DNA of 64,000 bases from Vibrio profundi (GTDB taxonomy: Bacteria; Pseudomonadota; Gammaproteobacteria; Enterobacterales; Vibrionaceae). The notes under the pieces were generated by a model, which did not search any database, was not told where the DNA came from, and worked only from the letters and a program-made list of their open reading frames with translations. Of the stretch, positions 17,777 to 27,352 are shown piece after piece. The translations under genes were made by a program, and so were the position numbers. How positions within the stretch are numbered: position 1 is the first letter of the stretch; the number at the start of each line of letters is the position of its first letter. Location of the stretch: NCBI RefSeq assembly GCF_005281835.1, contig NZ_RZIS01000003.1, forward strand, positions 124,001 to 188,000. The letters run 5' to 3'.

Positions 17777-19038
17777 TGAAGATAAGACCGAGTTTACGCC
17801 TTTATGTACTGCTGGTGGTTCTGCTGACTGGCATCGTGACCATCCTTACCTTGTCGGTACTCAGTGTCCACTATTTTATCTCTGGAATGGATGTCGCTAT
17901 GCGCGGTGCTATGTTTGCACAGGCACGTAGCGAAACTGTTGCGGATAACAAGCCGTACTCCTATCAGGAATTTACTGTCGCGACTCGTTGGCAAGACTTG
18001 CCTGCAGTGATCCAGCAGAGTTTAGTCGAAGAAGAAGTCGGGTTTCAAGAACTCACTAAGTCCATTCATGGAAAGTCCATCTTTACGCCTCCTGAGGCGG
18101 GTTACTTCGCTATGAAGGTGATGAAAGGAGACGATGTTCGTTTTGTGTCTGCGGTCTTTGAAAGAGACAAATCGACGTTCTTTCAAGTAGAAGGTGTCCC
18201 TCACTTCATTATCATTTTGGCCACCGCATTAGGGGCAATAGTGCTTTTTTCATCGGTACTTATCTTAGCGATGCGAAAGGTGGCGAGTCCCGTCGAACGT
18301 TTAAGAGAGTGGGCAAAATCGCTTGATAAAGACAAGCTCGCGGAGCCAGTACCTGATTTCCTTTTTAGTGAGTTAAATACGCTCGCGAATCTGGTTAGAA
18401 ATAGCTTGAGTTCGGTACAAGAAGGGTTAGCGCGAGAACAAGAGTTTCTTGGTTATGCCAGTCATGAGTTAAGGACGCCAATCTCCGTAACTCGTACCAA
18501 TACTGAACTGTTAGAGAAGATGATCCTCAAGGGATTGTCGCAAGAAAAACAATTGGAAGTCGTTGAGCGTATCAAGCGAGCGGGTTATACGATGACGGAT
18601 CTTACGGAAACTTTGCTTTGGTTAACTCGCCAAGAAGGAAAGGAACTCCCGGAAGACAAAATGAGCGTTGGTTTAGTGGTTGAGCAGCTTGTGCACGACC
18701 TTGAATATTTAACCAAAGGTAAGTCGGTTGAAGTCACCGTTACGACCGATAGCGCTGAACAATTTTTACCTGAGAGTTTGTGTCGTATTGTGCTATCTAA
18801 TTTGATTCGTAATGCTTTGCAGCATACGTCTGAAGGTTCTGTAGAAATAAATCAAATCGGTAATCAAGTCACTATTTTGAACCAAAACCTAAACGGCAGT
18901 ATCGATGACAATAATTTAGGTTTTGGTCTTGGTTTGGAACTGACAAACAGGTTAGTGAGTCAATATGGTTGGCATTATCACAATCAAGAATTAGAGAACG
19001 GAAGAAGAGTCGTGGTCAAATTTCTAGCGGAGGACTGA
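17776..19038 (+). CDS. Sensor histidine kinase
   Basis: This membrane kinase of 420 residues is the partner of the preceding response regulator. TM1 is at about residues 9-38 and TM2 at about 142-165, with a periplasmic sensor of about 100 residues between. A HAMP-like linker is followed by a HisKA domain with the phospho-acceptor H230 in YASHELRTPIS, and an ATPase domain with NLIRNALQHT (N box) and GFGLGLELTNRLV (G boxes). The D-loop motif is less standard. The start overlaps the regulator stop (TAATG). The sensed signal is unknown but, by context, probably an efflux substrate or envelope stress. Confidence 0.9.
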   Translation: MKIRPSLRLYVLLVVLLTGIVTILTLSVLSVHYFISGMDVAMRGAMFAQARSETVADNKPYSYQEFTVATRWQDLPAVIQQSLVEEEVGFQELTKSIHGKSIFTPPEAGYFAMKVMKGDDVRFVSAVFERDKSTFFQVEGVPHFIIILATALGAIVLFSSVLILAMRKVASPVERLREWAKSLDKDKLAEPVPDFLFSELNTLANLVRNSLSSVQEGLAREQEFLGYASHELRTPISVTRTNTELLEKMILKGLSQEKQLEVVERIKRAGYTMTDLTETLLWLTRQEGKELPEDKMSVGLVVEQLVHDLEYLTKGKSVEVTVTTDSAEQFLPESLCRIVLSNLIRNALQHTSEGSVEINQIGNQVTILNQNLNGSIDDNNLGFGLGLELTNRLVSQYGWHYHNQELENGRRVVVKFLAED

Positions 19039-19053
19039 TCTATTTAGTTGCTG

Positions 19054-19084
19054 AAATAAAAAAGCCACGAACAAGGTTCGTGGC
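19054..19084 (-). terminator. Intrinsic terminator after guaD
   Basis: GCCACGAAC (19064-19072) pairs with GTTCGTGGC (19076-19084). On the minus strand it is followed by a T-run (19054-19063). It ends the guaD transcript and may also weaken read-through from the kinase gene on the other strand. Confidence 0.85.
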
Positions 19085-19112
19085 TATAGGTATATTAAGT
19101 TTGAAAACTCGA

Positions 19113-20447
19113 TTAGCTCACGAGCTTCTTCTGTTCTTCAAAGTTAACATCGTAAGCTTTTTCACCGTAGATGTAGGTCTCCGCAACTGTGCGGTCATCA
19201 CCTAGGCTCATCAATACGAACAGTTTTTCTTCTAGCTTAGTTGCCTGTTCCATTCTGAAACGCATTAGCTGAGTAGCGTGTAAATCTAGTACGACAAAGT
19301 CTGCTTCCTTACCAACTTCTAAGTTACCAATCTTGTCTTCTAAATGCAGAGAGCGTGCACCACCAAGGGTTGCCAAAAACAGTGATTTAGCTGGGTGAAG
19401 CTTTTCTTGTTGAAGTTGCATGATTTTGTATGCTTCGCTCATGGTTTGCAGAATCGAGAAGCTAGTACCTGCGCCGACATCAGTACCCATACCAACTCGG
19501 ACACCGTGTTCTTCAAGTTTTGGTAATTTGAACAATCCAGACCCTAGGAACAGGTTAGAAGTTGGGCAGAAGGCGATCGCTGAATCGGTCTCTGCAAGGC
19601 GCTTACATTCGCAATCCGATAGGTGAATACCGTGAGCAAACACCGAACGCTTGTGTAATAGACCGTAGTGGTCGTAAGCGTCTAGGTAGCTTTCGCGTTC
19701 AGGGAATAACTCTAATACCCACTCGATTTCTTTCTTGTTTTCTGAAAGGTGAGTGTGCATGTAAACGTCTGGGTACTCTTCTAAAAGCTTACCTACAGTT
19801 TCAAGTTGCTCTGGTGTACTTGTCGGTGCAAAACGTGGCGTAACAGCGTAATGCAGACGGCCGCGATTGTGCCATTTTTCGATCAGTTCTTTGGAATCAG
19901 CATAACCAGATTCTGGTGTATCGGTTAGGTAATCTGGAGCGTTGCGATCCATTAATACCTTACCTGCGATCATACGTAGGTTACGCTTTTCTGCTTCTTC
20001 GAAGAATACGTCTACTGACTCTTTATGAACGGTACCAAATACCAGTGCTGTCGTGGTTCCGTTGCTTGCGAGTTCGTCTAGAAATAGCTTGGCAACTTTA
20101 TGTGCATATACTGGATTTTTGAAACGCTTCTCTTCAGGGAACGTGTAGTTTTCAAGCCAGTCGAGCAACTGCTCACCGTAAGAAGCGATCATGCCAGTTT
20201 GTGGGTAGTGAATGTGAGTGTCGATAAAGCCTGAAGTGATCAGCTTATCTTTGTACTCTTTGACATCTAGAGTTTTAGGTTGACGAGCAAGCACTTCATC
20301 GGCATTGCCCAAATCAACGATGTGACCGTTTTCAACGACCATTACCCCGTCTTCAAAATATTCATACGATTCTTCGATACCGACATCCTTTGGGTCGGCT
20401 ACGCTGTGAAGAATATTGGCGCGATAAGCTTTGCGTTGCGTTGTCAT
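19113..20447 (-). CDS. guaD: Guanine deaminase
   Basis: This amidohydrolase of 444 residues converts guanine to xanthine, feeding xanthine dehydrogenase. It carries the zinc-site motif FIDTHIHYPQTG (about residues 74-85), the C-terminal metal-binding region HTHLSEN and the Asp of MGTDVGAGTSFS; these match the GuaD subgroup closely. The ATG at 20447 follows AAAAGGAAG. It lies downstream of xdhC on the same strand with a 91-bp gap, so it may belong to an xdhA-xdhB-xdhC-guaD unit. No ATTGTATACAAT operator is found directly in front of it. Confidence 0.94.
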   Translation of the reverse strand: MTTQRKAYRANILHSVADPKDVGIEESYEYFEDGVMVVENGHIVDLGNADEVLARQPKTLDVKEYKDKLITSGFIDTHIHYPQTGMIASYGEQLLDWLENYTFPEEKRFKNPVYAHKVAKLFLDELASNGTTTALVFGTVHKESVDVFFEEAEKRNLRMIAGKVLMDRNAPDYLTDTPESGYADSKELIEKWHNRGRLHYAVTPRFAPTSTPEQLETVGKLLEEYPDVYMHTHLSENKKEIEWVLELFPERESYLDAYDHYGLLHKRSVFAHGIHLSDCECKRLAETDSAIAFCPTSNLFLGSGLFKLPKLEEHGVRVGMGTDVGAGTSFSILQTMSEAYKIMQLQQEKLHPAKSLFLATLGGARSLHLEDKIGNLEVGKEADFVVLDLHATQLMRFRMEQATKLEEKLFVLMSLGDDRTVAETYIYGEKAYDVNFEEQKKLVS

Positions 20448-20538
20448 GTTTACTTCCTTTTGATTACTTCAATGACATTATGGCCTTTGAAGCGCAGCGA
20501 CTGTTTTAGGCGAATAACGTTTGAGGTTATTGGCTTAG

Positions 20539-21426
20539 TTAAGCGATTTTCTCTTCTAATTGTGATTCGCTTATGTCGCTCTGTTTATTCGCTGATGTCG
20601 ATTGATCGTAGTCAGCCGACTGATGTTCTTTGGTTGGGCGCTTTTGTTCAAGTTCCCGACCCTGATAGTGTGCGATCAGTTCACCCGCAACCGATACAGC
20701 TATCTCGGCAGGGTGTTTTCCATTGACCGCGCTTATGCCAATAGGGCAAAGCATTGTGTTGATTTGTTCTTGGCTATAACCACGTTGCTCTAAACGGAAA
20801 TCGAATTTCTTGCGTTTAGTTAGCGAACCAATCATGCCGAAATAACAGCTGTCTTCGCGGTCAATAATCGCGCGTGTCAGGTCAAAATCGAGCTGGTGGT
20901 TGTGGGTCATGACGAGGTAATAACTGTTAGGTGGCATATGTTTGACTTCTGATACAGGATCGTCAGTCACTAACTTCTTCACACCTTGTGGGAGTTCTTC
21001 TGGAAAAACTTCATCACGCTCGTCAATCCAAGTCACGCGGAAAGGTAGGGTAGAAACAATATGCAGTAGCGCTTTGGCAACATGGCCGGCACCAAATAGC
21101 ACCAAGTGGTTTTGTTGGGTGCCGATAGGTTCAAAGCTAAGAGTGGCCATTCCGCCACAACATTGACCTAAACGAGCGCCTAAGTTGAAGCGTTCTACTT
21201 TGAGGGCTTTTTCGCTAGCGATGAGCATTTCACGAGCCATTTTCGTAGCGACATGTTCAAGGTGACCACCACCAATGGTAGCGATAATGCGATCACGTGT
21301 GACCAACATTTTAGTACCAGCATCACGAGGTACTGAGCCTCGATCTTCTAGCACGGTTACCATCACACACGGCTCATAATTTTCTTCAAGCTTAGCCAGT
21401 TCGTGAATCCAATTATCCTTAAACAT
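20539..21426 (-). CDS. xdhC: Xanthine dehydrogenase maturation factor XdhC
   Basis: This protein of 295 residues inserts sulfurated molybdenum cofactor into the XdhB subunit. It has the N-terminal XdhC/CoxI domain (CVMVTVLEDRGSVPRDAGTKMLV, IGGGHLEH) and a C-terminal Rossmann domain (NHLVLFGAGHVAKALLHI), ending with MIGSLTKRKKF and CPIGISAVNGKHPAEIAVSVA. The C-terminal 40 residues are polar and poorly conserved-looking. The ATG follows a strong GGAGGGAAT. It sits 129 bp downstream of xdhB, as is usual for xdhABC operons. Confidence 0.94.
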   Translation of the reverse strand: MFKDNWIHELAKLEENYEPCVMVTVLEDRGSVPRDAGTKMLVTRDRIIATIGGGHLEHVATKMAREMLIASEKALKVERFNLGARLGQCCGGMATLSFEPIGTQQNHLVLFGAGHVAKALLHIVSTLPFRVTWIDERDEVFPEELPQGVKKLVTDDPVSEVKHMPPNSYYLVMTHNHQLDFDLTRAIIDREDSCYFGMIGSLTKRKKFDFRLEQRGYSQEQINTMLCPIGISAVNGKHPAEIAVSVAGELIAHYQGRELEQKRPTKEHQSADYDQSTSANKQSDISESQLEEKIA

Positions 21427-21555
21427 ATTCCCTCCAAAAGCTCCGACTTAATGCTTCTTGTCGCCAACCTGTTTCGTGTTACTGAGTGAATCAGGTTGGC
21501 TTTACTTATTGCTTTTACCTTAATTTATTGCTTGTGCTTAAATGGCACATGTCAT

Positions 21556-23946
21556 TTAAGCGGTCTCTGATTTTGCGTCTGCCGATGCAGTCTCGGTTTC
21601 AGTGACTTCTTGAATCGCCATAAGCACGCGTTCAGGTGTTGCTGGTGTGTTTAGCTTAGGAATCGCACCGTCTACAGCGACAGAAGCGATAGCATCTTTC
21701 AATGCGCTCCAAACCGACATACCAAGCATGAACGGCGGCTCACCCACGGCTTTCGAGTTGAATACCGTATCTTCAGGGTTACTGCGGTTTTCTAGAAGGT
21801 GTGTTCTGAAATCAATTGGCATATCTGCAATCGCTGGGATCTTGTAGCTTGCAGGGCCGTTAGTCATTAATCGACCTTGTTCGTTCCATACCAGTTCTTC
21901 CGTTGTTAACCAACCTGCACCCTGAACAAAGCCACCTTCAACTTGACCGATATCAATCGCTGGGTTCAGTGATGCGCCTACATCATGCAAGATGTCGACA
22001 CGAAGGATCTTGTTCTCACCCGTTAACGTATCAACGATAACTTCTGAACATGACGCGCCGTACGCGTAGTAGTAGAACGGACGACCGCGTGCTTTCTCGT
22101 GATCGTAGAAGATCTTCGGCGTGCGGTAGAAACCAGTGCTCGATAGCGAAATTTGGTTGAACCAAGCCAGTTGAACAAAGGCGTCAAATGTCATGATTTC
22201 ATCACGAATTTGAATCATACCGTTCTTGAACACGACTTCCTCTGGAGACACTTTGAAGTGTGCAGAAGCAAAATCAATCAAACGCTGCTTAATCGTTAAC
22301 GCTGCGTTTTGCGCGGCCTTACCGTTGAGGTCGGCGCCCGATGAGGCTGCGGTTGGTGATGTGTTCGGAACTTTGTCTGTGTTTGTAGCGGTGATCTGGA
22401 TACGTTCGACATCGACTTGGAACTCCTCTGCAACGATTTGTGCAACTTTGATGTTCAAGCCTTGACCCATCTCCGTACCACCGTGGTTCAAGTGGATACT
22501 ACCATCGGTATAGATATGGATTAGCGCGCCAGCCTGGTTCAAGAAAGTCGCAGTAAATGAGATACCAAACTTCACAGGTGTGATTGCTAGGCCTTTCTTA
22601 AGAATTGGGCTTTGCTTGTTGAATTCAGCAATTTCTTTACGACGAGCGTGGTAGTCACTGCTTTTTTCAAGTTGTTCAGTAATCTCAGGAAGAAAGTTGT
22701 CTTCAACGGTTTGGTAGTAGTGGGTCACGTTGCGGCCTTCACCGCCGTAGTAGTTCGCCTTACGTACTTCCAAAGGATCTTTTTTCAGGTAACGTGCGAT
22801 CTCATCCATGATGTGTTCAATCGTCATCATGCCTTGAGGGCCACCGAAACCACGGTAAGCAGTGTTAGACGCTGTGTTGGTCTTACAGCGATGGCCTGTT
22901 ACCGTCGCATCACCTAGGTAATATGCGTTGTCTGAGTGAAACATTGCACGGTCGACAATCGAGCTGGATAGGTCAGGGGAGTAACCACAGTTACCTGCCA
23001 CCATGATGTCGGCACCTTGAATCACGCCATTGTCATCAAAACCAACCGTATATTGGTTGTAGAATGGGTGACGCTTACCTGTCTGCTGCATATCTTCGTT
23101 ACGTAGTAAACGCATTTTAGTTGGGCGACCAGTCAGGCGAGCCACGACTGCCGCCATACATGCTGGAGAAGCAGCCTGTGTTTCTTTACCACCGAAACCA
23201 CCACCCATACGACGCATGTCAATGACCACTTTGTGCATTGGAACGCCGATAACTTCAGAAACTAACTTTTGTACTTCAGTCGGGTTTTGCGTTGAGGTGT
23301 ATACGATCATGCCGCCGTCTTCCGTTGGCATAACGCTACTGGTTTGAGTTTCTAGGTAGAAGTGCTCTTGACCACCGATTTCTAGGTCACCGCTTAACAC
23401 GTGTTTTGCATTGGCAAGCGCTTGTTTAGAGTCGCCACGTTGTTGAGTGTGACTTTCAGTAACGAAGTGTTCTTTCGCTAGGGCTTCTTTTACATCAAGA
23501 ATCGCAGGAAGCTCTTCGTACTCAATCACAGCAGCGTGAGCGGCTTTGCGAGCGGTTTCTAAGTCGTTTGCTGCAACTGCTAACACTGGTTGGCCGTAGT
23601 ATTCTACTTTGCCGTCAGCCAGAAGTGGATCGCCCGGTAAGATAGCACCGATGTCTAGTTGACCTGGTACATCTTCTGCTTGAATAACGATGGCAACGCC
23701 TTCGAATTCATAACAAGGAGACACATCAATTTTCGTGATTTTTGCGTGCGCTTGCGTGCTTAGACGTGCGTAAACGTGTAGCTGATTTGGGAATTCCAAA
23801 CGGTCATCGATGTAGACGGCTTCACCAGTTACTTGTTTCGCAGCACTGTCGTGTTTAACACTTTTACCCACGCCAGTTTTTAGATCTTTCTTAGCAATGG
23901 CAACCATCTCTTCGTGGCTCATCGCATTGTGATTCGCGTTAGACAT
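21556..23946 (-). CDS. xdhB: Xanthine dehydrogenase molybdopterin-binding subunit
   Basis: This subunit of 796 residues carries the molybdenum cofactor and oxidises hypoxanthine and xanthine to urate. Motifs seen: GGGFGGKET, AYRGFGGPQGM, a GGTEMGQGL cofactor-binding loop, and the catalytic Glu in VGEPPFMLG near the C-terminus. Its size is as expected for a two-subunit enzyme. The start overlaps the end of xdhA by 8 bases, indicating translational coupling. The last 20 residues are an Ala/Thr/Glu-rich tail. Confidence 0.95.
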   Translation of the reverse strand: MSNANHNAMSHEEMVAIAKKDLKTGVGKSVKHDSAAKQVTGEAVYIDDRLEFPNQLHVYARLSTQAHAKITKIDVSPCYEFEGVAIVIQAEDVPGQLDIGAILPGDPLLADGKVEYYGQPVLAVAANDLETARKAAHAAVIEYEELPAILDVKEALAKEHFVTESHTQQRGDSKQALANAKHVLSGDLEIGGQEHFYLETQTSSVMPTEDGGMIVYTSTQNPTEVQKLVSEVIGVPMHKVVIDMRRMGGGFGGKETQAASPACMAAVVARLTGRPTKMRLLRNEDMQQTGKRHPFYNQYTVGFDDNGVIQGADIMVAGNCGYSPDLSSSIVDRAMFHSDNAYYLGDATVTGHRCKTNTASNTAYRGFGGPQGMMTIEHIMDEIARYLKKDPLEVRKANYYGGEGRNVTHYYQTVEDNFLPEITEQLEKSSDYHARRKEIAEFNKQSPILKKGLAITPVKFGISFTATFLNQAGALIHIYTDGSIHLNHGGTEMGQGLNIKVAQIVAEEFQVDVERIQITATNTDKVPNTSPTAASSGADLNGKAAQNAALTIKQRLIDFASAHFKVSPEEVVFKNGMIQIRDEIMTFDAFVQLAWFNQISLSSTGFYRTPKIFYDHEKARGRPFYYYAYGASCSEVIVDTLTGENKILRVDILHDVGASLNPAIDIGQVEGGFVQGAGWLTTEELVWNEQGRLMTNGPASYKIPAIADMPIDFRTHLLENRSNPEDTVFNSKAVGEPPFMLGMSVWSALKDAIASVAVDGAIPKLNTPATPERVLMAIQEVTETETASADAKSETA

Positions 23947-25384
23947 AAGACGTTACCCTTGTTTCAATTTGATTGTTCTTGTTTGATTGTTCAATGAAGT
24001 AGCGGCGTAGCATATTTGCTGCCGATAGCGAGCGATATTCTTGGCTGGCACGGAAGTCAGACAATGGTTCAAAGTCGCTGTAAAGCTCTTGCATTGCTTC
24101 TTTAATATTAGCTTCTGTCCACGCTTTACCTAGTAATACATTTTCACAGCGAGTCGCACGTTTTGGCGTTGCAGCCATACCACCGAAGGCAATGCGTGCG
24201 CTGACGACCTTGTTGTCTTCAACTTTGATATCAAATGCACCACAAACTGCTGAAATATCATCATCTAAACGCTTAGAAAGCTTGTAAGCACGGAAACTGT
24301 CTTGTGCTGGTTTTGGAATGATGATTTGCTCAATGAATTCGCTTTCTTTTTGAGCCGTTACTTTGTAGCTAATGAAGTAATCTTCAATTGGCATTGTACG
24401 AGACTCATCACCACAGCGAAGCTTGATGCTTGCGTTAAGCGCAATCAGTAGTGGAGGCGTGTCACCGATTGGCGAGGCGTTTGCAACGTTACCGCCGATA
24501 GTACCTTGGTTACGTACTTGCAGTGACGCAAAGCGGTGTAGTAATTCGCCAAAATCTGGGTAGTACTTTTTCAACAGTGAGTAAGAGTCACTGATTGGTA
24601 AGTTCGCACCAATGATTAAATCTGTGTCGGTTTCTTTGCAAACCTTCATATCTTCAACAAGGTTTACGCTGATCAATGTTTCGATTTCACGATGGAATTG
24701 CGTAACTTCAAGGGCCAAGTCTGTACCACCAGCCACTAATTTAGCGTTAGGGTGAGCCTTGAAAAGCTTGGCTAGCTCGTCAGTGCTCTTTGGAGAAAAC
24801 GCTGTAAGGTGACCTTGGCGTAGGCTCGCTTCTGTGTCTTGAATGCTTTCTAGCTTCTCAATCGTGTTGCGTTCTAATTCCGCAAACTGATCCAGTAGTG
24901 GTTTTTCAGATGACAGTGACATTGCTGCATCAACAATTGGGCGGTAACCAGTACAACGACATAAGTTACCAGCCAGCGATTCCATGACGTCTTCTTTGCT
25001 TGCATCTGGCTTATTTTTGCCTAGTGCAAACATCGACATGATGAAGCCCGGAGTACAGTAACCACATTGTGAACCGTGAAAATCTACCACCGCTTTTTGC
25101 ACAGGGTGCAAAGAACGATCTTTGTTTTGTAAATCTTCTACCGTGATCAGCTGCTTACCGTGAAGCGCTGAAACGAAAGTAAGACACGAGTTCACCGAGC
25201 GGTATTGAAGTTGACCATCAACGACTTCGCCCAATACCACAGTACATGCACCGCAATCGCCAGAACCACAACCTTCTTTCGTACCTGTTTTGTTTATTTG
25301 AGTACGAAGGTAATTCAGTACTGTCATGTTGGGTGACAGATTATCTTCATGTCTTATTTCTTGATTGAGTAAGAAAGTAATCAA
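23939..25384 (-). CDS. xdhA: Xanthine dehydrogenase FeS/FAD subunit
   Basis: This electron-transfer subunit has 481 residues. The N-terminal [2Fe-2S] domain has CGSGDCGACTVVLG; the second [2Fe-2S] domain has CGYCTPGFIMS and CRCTGYRPI; the central FAD domain has LVAGGTDLALE and GTIGGNVANASPIGDTPP; a C-terminal CO-dehydrogenase flavoprotein-like domain follows. The start is TTG at 25384, directly behind AAGGAGGT; the ATG candidates further in would remove the N-terminal strand of the ferredoxin domain. A perfect GntR-type operator is 250 bp upstream. It is the first gene of xdhABC. Confidence 0.94.
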   Translation of the reverse strand: MITFLLNQEIRHEDNLSPNMTVLNYLRTQINKTGTKEGCGSGDCGACTVVLGEVVDGQLQYRSVNSCLTFVSALHGKQLITVEDLQNKDRSLHPVQKAVVDFHGSQCGYCTPGFIMSMFALGKNKPDASKEDVMESLAGNLCRCTGYRPIVDAAMSLSSEKPLLDQFAELERNTIEKLESIQDTEASLRQGHLTAFSPKSTDELAKLFKAHPNAKLVAGGTDLALEVTQFHREIETLISVNLVEDMKVCKETDTDLIIGANLPISDSYSLLKKYYPDFGELLHRFASLQVRNQGTIGGNVANASPIGDTPPLLIALNASIKLRCGDESRTMPIEDYFISYKVTAQKESEFIEQIIIPKPAQDSFRAYKLSKRLDDDISAVCGAFDIKVEDNKVVSARIAFGGMAATPKRATRCENVLLGKAWTEANIKEAMQELYSDFEPLSDFRASQEYRSLSAANMLRRYFIEQSNKNNQIETRVTSYV

Positions 25385-25633
25385 GAGACCTCCTTGTATA
25401 TCGACACATTGATTCAGTTATTATTAGCTGGTTAGAATTTTTCTGACCTTTGGGTCAATAATTAGTCATCTTGACCTTTAGGTCAACTAATTATTTACAA
25501 TTGTGCAACATGGGTCGCCAGCTATCTTTTGTATGCAGATTAAAGTGTTGCTTAAGTGTTTGTTTTATATAGAGCTTTGTGGGTGGTGACAAATTGAAAA
25601 AAAATACGTAAAATTTTTAAAATTGAAAACAAT

Positions 25634-25645
25634 ATTGTATACAAT
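25634..25645. promoter_or_regulatory. GntR-type operator, ATTGTATACAAT (perfect)
   Basis: This perfect palindrome lies in the divergent region between xdhA and the orphan binding protein: 250 bp from the xdhA start and 77 bp from the plus-strand gene. The xdhA leader also contains two GACCTTTGGGTCA-like repeats near 25450-25485. Confidence 0.65.
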
Positions 25646-25721
25646 TTATTTTGTGTGAGCTTTTCGAACTTGAAATCGTTATCTACTATAGATAAATGAG
25701 CTGAATCATTGGTTTGAGTCT

Positions 25722-26540
25722 ATGCGAATTGTAAAGAAACTAGTTGCGTTTGGTGTGTTGGGGTTTTTGAGCAGCGGGTTGCTACAGAAGAGCTATGCGT
25801 TGGAGATTTCTGTGCATGATTTCCCTCCGTTTGTTCAAAAACTGCCAAATGGTGAGGTCGGTGGTCCTTTTCGAATCATTATCGATGATATATGCCGAGA
25901 GCTTAGCCAAACTTGCCACTTAAGCGTGGCACCTAATAGACGTTCAAAACTGCAAGTTGAAGGCGGTGAAGTGGACGCCGGGTTTCCCTATGGGTGGACA
26001 CAAAAACGTTCTCAAGAATACCACTATTCTGTCCCATTCATGTTAAGCGAGTACGGGTTATTTGTGTCAGAGAATAACGAGATTGTGGTTAATGGAATCA
26101 ATGACTTACAAGGATATCAAGTCGCAGCCTTCACGCCTTCAATGACCTTAATTTCTCTTGAAGGGCTAAGGAATGACATGCTTATTCAAGGGCTTAACCC
26201 ATTGAGGATTTTTAAGAAAACCGACGCTAATGGGCAGCTAGTACAAATGCTCGCAGCAGACAGGATCAGCAGTTATTACAGCAACAAAGCATTGGTTGAG
26301 TTTCGAGCTGAGCAATTTGGGGTTACTGGAATTCGTTACGCATGGCGTCATAAACCTGTGATGTATTTTTTAGTGTTCCCGCGCGCTTATACTGATGTGA
26401 GCTTGGTGAAAAAGTTTAACCAAGCAGCGCTTAAAGTCTTCGCACAACCCAATTACCTACAAGGCGTACTTAGCCCTTGGAATATCGAAGTACCAGATCT
26501 TAGCGAAGCTACATTAAAACGCTACAAAATAGAGCGTTAA
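25722..26540 (+). CDS. Periplasmic solute-binding protein (SBP_bac_3-like), orphan
   Basis: This protein of 272 residues has a signal peptide (about residues 1-26, cleavage near SYALE) and a type-II periplasmic binding fold similar to amino-acid-binding proteins (SBP_bac_3). Features include GGPFRIIIDDICREL, EVDAGFPYGWTQKRSQEYHYSVPF and NDLQGYQVAAFTPS. No permease or ATPase genes are adjacent, so it may serve a sensory role or a distant transporter. The start has a weak ribosome site. It shares its upstream region, including a GntR-type operator 77 bp away, with xdhA. The ligand is unknown. Confidence 0.8.
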   Translation: MRIVKKLVAFGVLGFLSSGLLQKSYALEISVHDFPPFVQKLPNGEVGGPFRIIIDDICRELSQTCHLSVAPNRRSKLQVEGGEVDAGFPYGWTQKRSQEYHYSVPFMLSEYGLFVSENNEIVVNGINDLQGYQVAAFTPSMTLISLEGLRNDMLIQGLNPLRIFKKTDANGQLVQMLAADRISSYYSNKALVEFRAEQFGVTGIRYAWRHKPVMYFLVFPRAYTDVSLVKKFNQAALKVFAQPNYLQGVLSPWNIEVPDLSEATLKRYKIER

Positions 26541-26560
26541 ATTCGCAAGACCGATAACAA

Positions 26561-26594
26561 AAGCCCTGTGTTCTATGACTAGAACACAGGGCTT
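26561..26594. terminator. Bidirectional terminator between SBP gene and gntR
   Basis: AAGCCCTGTGTTCTA (26561-26575) pairs with TAGAACACAGGGCTT (26580-26594) around a 4-base loop. A- and T-rich flanks on both sides fit termination of both convergent genes. Confidence 0.8.
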
Positions 26595-26617
26595 AATTGT
26601 TGTTATGTAATCAGATT

Positions 26618-27352
26618 TTATGATTTGCTTTTGAGTAGGTCTGAAAATACGACATGTAAATCGTTAGAGGCGGTGCTGCCATCCAAGTTCAACTTAGAAC
26701 GAATATGGTCTAAGTGTTCTTGCATCAATTCAATGGCTTTCGCGGTGTCACCAGCTTCAATCGCATCCAATAAAATGGTGTGCTCATCTAACGAACAATT
26801 GGAGTTGTTGCCAGTTTCGTATTGGGCGATAAGCAAAGAGGTTTGGGATACTAGGCTGCGTTGAAAAGCTAACAGTGGTGCATTCTCGGCCATTTCAGCC
26901 AGTTTAATGTGGAACTCACCAGAGAGACGTAGGCCGCTTCCGTAGTCACCGTGGTCAAAGGCTTGGTTCTCTTTCACCACAAGCTTACGGCACTCGTCGA
27001 TTTGCGCTTTAGTCGCATTCTGAACCGCTAACTCAGTGATGGCAATTTCCATGACTTCACGTGCTTTAAAAATCTGCTTCGCTTCATCGACAGTAGGCGC
27101 AGCAACCATTGCACCGCGGTTCGGGCGAATCACGACGACCTGTTCAAGTGATAGGCGTAGTAAGGCTCTACGAATAATGGTTCTGCTTACACCGAAGATT
27201 TCAGCAAGCGCTTCTTCACTCAGCTTGGTCGCTGGTGGTAGCCGTTGCTCTAGAATGGCATCAAAAATATGACAATATACGACGTCGTCTTGCGTCTGTC
27301 CTGCGACTTTCGTTTTGATATTTTTGCTGACTGAGTTTTTTAGATTCGCCAT
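26618..27352 (-). CDS. GntR-family regulator with FCD domain, probable purine-pathway regulator
   Basis: This DNA-binding regulator of 244 residues has an N-terminal GntR winged helix (about 20-90: LSEEALAEIFGVSRTIIRRALLRLSLEQVVVIRPNRGAMVA). A C-terminal all-helical FCD ligand-binding domain (FadR group, about 100-225) carries metal/ligand residues such as EFHIKLAE and the final ML-type EHLDHI. The ATG follows CGGAG. Its position beside xdhABC and the repeated FCD-like palindrome ATTGTATACAAT across the purine genes suggest it is their regulator, binding a pathway metabolite. A weaker copy upstream suggests autoregulation. The regulon assignment is inference. Confidence 0.88.
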   Translation of the reverse strand: MANLKNSVSKNIKTKVAGQTQDDVVYCHIFDAILEQRLPPATKLSEEALAEIFGVSRTIIRRALLRLSLEQVVVIRPNRGAMVAAPTVDEAKQIFKAREVMEIAITELAVQNATKAQIDECRKLVVKENQAFDHGDYGSGLRLSGEFHIKLAEMAENAPLLAFQRSLVSQTSLLIAQYETGNNSNCSLDEHTILLDAIEAGDTAKAIELMQEHLDHIRSKLNLDGSTASNDLHVVFSDLLKSKS

